Assembly: GCA_021789565.1 (NCBI GenBank)
Contig: JAJYJL010000262.1
Coordinates: 1 to 8,539, forward strand
From: Acidobacteriota bacterium
GTDB lineage: Bacteria > Acidobacteriota > Terriglobia > UBA7540
Direction: 5' to 3'
Length of the DNA stretch: 8,539 nt
This document shows positions 6,398 through 8,539 of the stretch, in pieces. A program made the position numbers and the translations under genes. The notes beneath the pieces are model-generated. The model did no database searches, was not told where the DNA came from, and saw only the letters and a program-made list of their open reading frames with translations. Every line of letters begins with the position of its first letter. The first letter of the stretch is position 1.

Positions 6398-7531
6398 ATG
6401 CCGAATCGAATTCGAAAGCGCAAGAAATTGATAGCCCCAAAAGGGTCAAGTCGGGAAAAGGGCGATATTGTTGAACGGATCGTGGCCGATATGCATGAGG
6501 AATATGGGGTAAAGGTTGAGCAGAATGTCTTTCTCGCTGCCCAGGATGGAGGCGGAAGGACACGCGAGATTGATGTGCTGCTGTCTTCTGAAGTGGCAGG
6601 ATATCCCATTCGTGTTGCCATTGAATGCAAGAATGAGAAGGGTCGAGTAGGCATTGATGAGATGGATGAATACATAGGGAAACTCGGCGACGTTGGGATA
6701 CCAACGCAGAACAGCGTATTCGTTTCTGCTAGTGGGTATACGAGTGATGCTATCCTACGCGCACAAAAGGTAGGTATCAAGACCGCCGTTTTGCGAGATG
6801 CCACCGATAGTCTTCCACAGCAGATCCGTAAGGCTTTTCAGTCAATCATATACTTGCTACTGACAATCACTAATATCCAGGTCCAAAGCGATGCCGAGGG
6901 TCCGGTCTTAGCCGGGGAAATGCTATTCTTTCGAAATCAAGATGGTCGAGTGTGTGGCGCGATACCAGATCTAGTGTGGCACGAATGGCGTTCGGGCAAC
7001 ATTTCAGACCAACTTGGGAATCAACAGATCGAAGTGACCATCCCCAGTGAATGGTTGCACATTGTCAATGGACAGGTGCTCAGGTTGCCTAAAGTGAAGG
7101 TTGACGTGCAAATCACGGGGCACATGGTATCATTTCCCGGCTCGGTCTCCCGTCATCTACTAGTCAATGCATCAGATCAAAAGGTAGCCAAGTGGCAGAT
7201 TCAAGCGAAATTTGAGAGACCGCAGGGTACTTACTCCGTACAATCGTTCTTGACGGAAGAGGAGTTTCAGAAGATTCCCAAGCAAGAGAGCGGAATCGAA
7301 GTAATCGTGACTCGCATGCGCCTGCCCAGGATAAGGTGGGGCCCCCTATACTGGCCACCAAGTGGGGGCGCCGTCGATAGGTTGGTTGCCCTAACTAGGC
7401 AGGCTCTCGCCGAAGGAAGAACATTGGATCTATCATCAATGGACCTTGCAGCGCTGGAAGGCACCGACTTGAGAAAAGTATGGGAACCCATTTGGAAGGA
7501 GCATCCGTCTGCTAAAAAGCCATCCGATTAA
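6398..7531 (+). CDS. Mrr-like restriction endonuclease fold protein
   Basis: This 377-residue soluble protein has a clear N-terminal PD-(D/E)XK domain (about 18-135). It shows E26 in GDIVERIVADMHEEYG, then REIDVLL (D59), then RVAIECKN (E76, K78), then VFVSASGYTSDAILRAQKVGIKTAVLRD. This order is that of Mrr-type restriction endonuclease domains, which in Mrr and related type IV enzymes cleave modified or foreign DNA. All core catalytic residues are present, so nuclease activity is plausible. Residues 136-377 form a C-terminal part I do not recognise, with predominantly strand-like stretches. AGGAGG at 6381-6386, overlapping the upstream stop codon, supports the ATG at 6398. As the last gene of the operon it likely works with the two preceding proteins. 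Calling it a defence nuclease is inference from fold and context. Confidence 0.78.
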   Translation: MPNRIRKRKKLIAPKGSSREKGDIVERIVADMHEEYGVKVEQNVFLAAQDGGGRTREIDVLLSSEVAGYPIRVAIECKNEKGRVGIDEMDEYIGKLGDVGIPTQNSVFVSASGYTSDAILRAQKVGIKTAVLRDATDSLPQQIRKAFQSIIYLLLTITNIQVQSDAEGPVLAGEMLFFRNQDGRVCGAIPDLVWHEWRSGNISDQLGNQQIEVTIPSEWLHIVNGQVLRLPKVKVDVQITGHMVSFPGSVSRHLLVNASDQKVAKWQIQAKFERPQGTYSVQSFLTEEEFQKIPKQESGIEVIVTRMRLPRIRWGPLYWPPSGGAVDRLVALTRQALAEGRTLDLSSMDLAALEGTDLRKVWEPIWKEHPSAKKPSD

Positions 7532-7565
7532 TATCGACAGAAGATAGTATTGAGCTTTTCTCAGG

Positions 7566-8539
7566 TCAGTTGACAAGGTTCTCGCAGCGAGAATCCGGGT
7601 GCTTGAGCCTACGTGCCATCAATGTTGCAACAAGGCCAAGAATTGCGGACAGAACAAACCCGGTGCGGTAACCCCCAAGCATACCGAGCCCAAAGTTTCC
7701 TACGAGCGGCCCGATCACTCCTCCAATCCCCCACCCCAAGAAAACGATGCCATAGTTTGTACCCACATGGCGTGTGCCAAACCAATCGGCATTGATGGCT
7801 GGGAACAGTGTCAGTGTACCGCCGAACGTCAGCCCGATAAGGAGATAGAGCAGCAGCATCAGCCAGGCACTCGCGGCGAGGATCGGTATGAGGGATACTG
7901 TCATCGCAGTTAGGACAAAGTTCAGTGCCATGGTCTTATGACGACCAATCCGATCCGAGACCCACCCGACGATCATCCGCCCGAGTGCATTCCAGATAGC
8001 AAGCCACCCCACGAGGACCGCCGACAGTTCGGCCGGCTTGCCCGTAAAGAGATTCGCACCGATGATAGGGAGCGCATTCAACCAACCGAGCCCCTGCGCG
8101 GTCGCGAGATTATCGAAAGAAAACGAATCGAGAAAGTTCTTGGCGAAACTGATCACCATCAAGCCGGCAGCCGTGGAGAAGGCGTACATCAGAACCAGAA
8201 GGTAGGTGTGCCTCATCCGCAAGAGCTCGCGCGGACTGTAATGTCGCTTGTGCTCACCTCCTACAGAGAGCGAAGCCACAGAACCCGGATTCCAACCGGC
8301 AGGACGCCAGCCTGAAGGCGGATTCGTCAGAAGGAGTGACCCGAGAACAATCATGATGAAGAAAGCAATGCCGAGTTGGAAGAAGGTGTTCCAGATCCCG
8401 GTTTCCTGAATCATCGTATTCGCGAGGGGGCCAAAGATAGCTGCTGAGAGTCCGAAGCCGAAGACGGCGAGGCCGGTGACCAGACCTCGCCTGTCGGGAA
8501 ACCAGTGGATCGCAGTCGCCACCGGTGCGGCATAGCCCA
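7566..8539 (-). CDS. OFA-family major facilitator superfamily transporter (5'-truncated by the window)
   Basis: This is the C-terminal two thirds of a 12-helix inner-membrane transporter of the oxalate/formate antiporter (OFA) group of the major facilitator superfamily. The frame stays open through a GTG at 8522 to the window edge, reading GYAAPVATAIHWFPDRRG, the loop and start of helix 5 conserved in OFA proteins. The GTG is therefore internal and the true start lies beyond 8539. GLAVFGFGLSAAIFGPL is the next helix, and GWVSDRIGRHK is the MFS motif between helices 8 and 9. Several strongly hydrophobic segments follow, ending near GFVLSAILGLVATLMARRL with a basic cytoplasmic tail. Family members exchange or import small organic anions such as oxalate or formate, but the substrate cannot be told from sequence. 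It converges on the nuclease operon with a 34-base gap and shares no evident function with it. Confidence 0.88.
   Translation of the reverse strand, partial: GYAAPVATAIHWFPDRRGLVTGLAVFGFGLSAAIFGPLANTMIQETGIWNTFFQLGIAFFIMIVLGSLLLTNPPSGWRPAGWNPGSVASLSVGGEHKRHYSPRELLRMRHTYLLVLMYAFSTAAGLMVISFAKNFLDSFSFDNLATAQGLGWLNALPIIGANLFTGKPAELSAVLVGWLAIWNALGRMIVGWVSDRIGRHKTMALNFVLTAMTVSLIPILAASAWLMLLLYLLIGLTFGGTLTLFPAINADWFGTRHVGTNYGIVFLGWGIGGVIGPLVGNFGLGMLGGYRTGFVLSAILGLVATLMARRLKHPDSRCENLVN

Noticed and set aside
7551..7563. Small hairpin TGAG-CTTTT-CTCA between the convergent genes as a terminator.
   Set aside because: The stem is only four pairs and there is no following T-run on either strand.
8520..8522. 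GTG at 8522 as the transporter start.
   Set aside because: The frame continues upstream to the window edge with conserved residues (GYAAP), so the codon is internal.
1..8539. CRISPR array, tRNA or rRNA genes, or an insertion sequence with terminal repeats.
   Set aside because: No regularly spaced repeats, cloverleaf-like sequence, rRNA segments or transposase frames were found by eye on either strand.

Overview
The window looks like accessory DNA, probably part of an integrative or plasmid-like element, in a bacterium of moderately high GC content. The large oxalate/formate-type transporter at the right end and the bacterial group II intron at the left fit a Gram-negative environmental bacterium (Proteobacteria or Nitrospirota). 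No ribosomal RNA or core marker gene is present, so that placement is a weak inference.

Left part (1-2272). The window opens inside a group II intron: the last 50 codons of its maturase (HNH domain) and then RNA domains V and VI. At about 252/253 the intron gives way to the 3' exon of an SNF2-type DEAD/DEAH helicase gene, which restarts just before helicase motif VI. The helicase ends in a QMALF tail resembling a sliding-clamp-binding motif and is followed by a strong terminator. Two small unrecognised genes and a RadC/JAMM-domain gene follow in a tight cluster that ends at a second hairpin whose stem arms match the first.

Middle part (2273-7531). A gene-poor stretch of about 300 bases holds a good sigma-70 type promoter (TTGACA-N16-GATAAT) with a small palindrome just upstream. 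It drives an apparent three-gene operon encoding 761-, 482- and 377-residue proteins. Each carries a recognisable or probable PD-(D/E)XK nuclease-type core in a different architecture: an N-terminal domain plus zinc ribbon plus C-terminal nuclease; a long unknown N-terminal part plus a C-terminal variant core (ECT in place of ExK); and an N-terminal Mrr-like core plus an unknown C-terminal part. No ATPase, methyltransferase or helicase is visible inside the operon. This is the best candidate here for an undescribed system, most simply an anti-phage or anti-plasmid defence module carried as cargo next to radC. That role is inferred, not shown.

Right part (7532-8539). A convergent, 5'-truncated gene for an OFA-family major facilitator transporter lies 34 bases from the end of the operon. 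It marks either the flank of the accessory region or another cargo gene.
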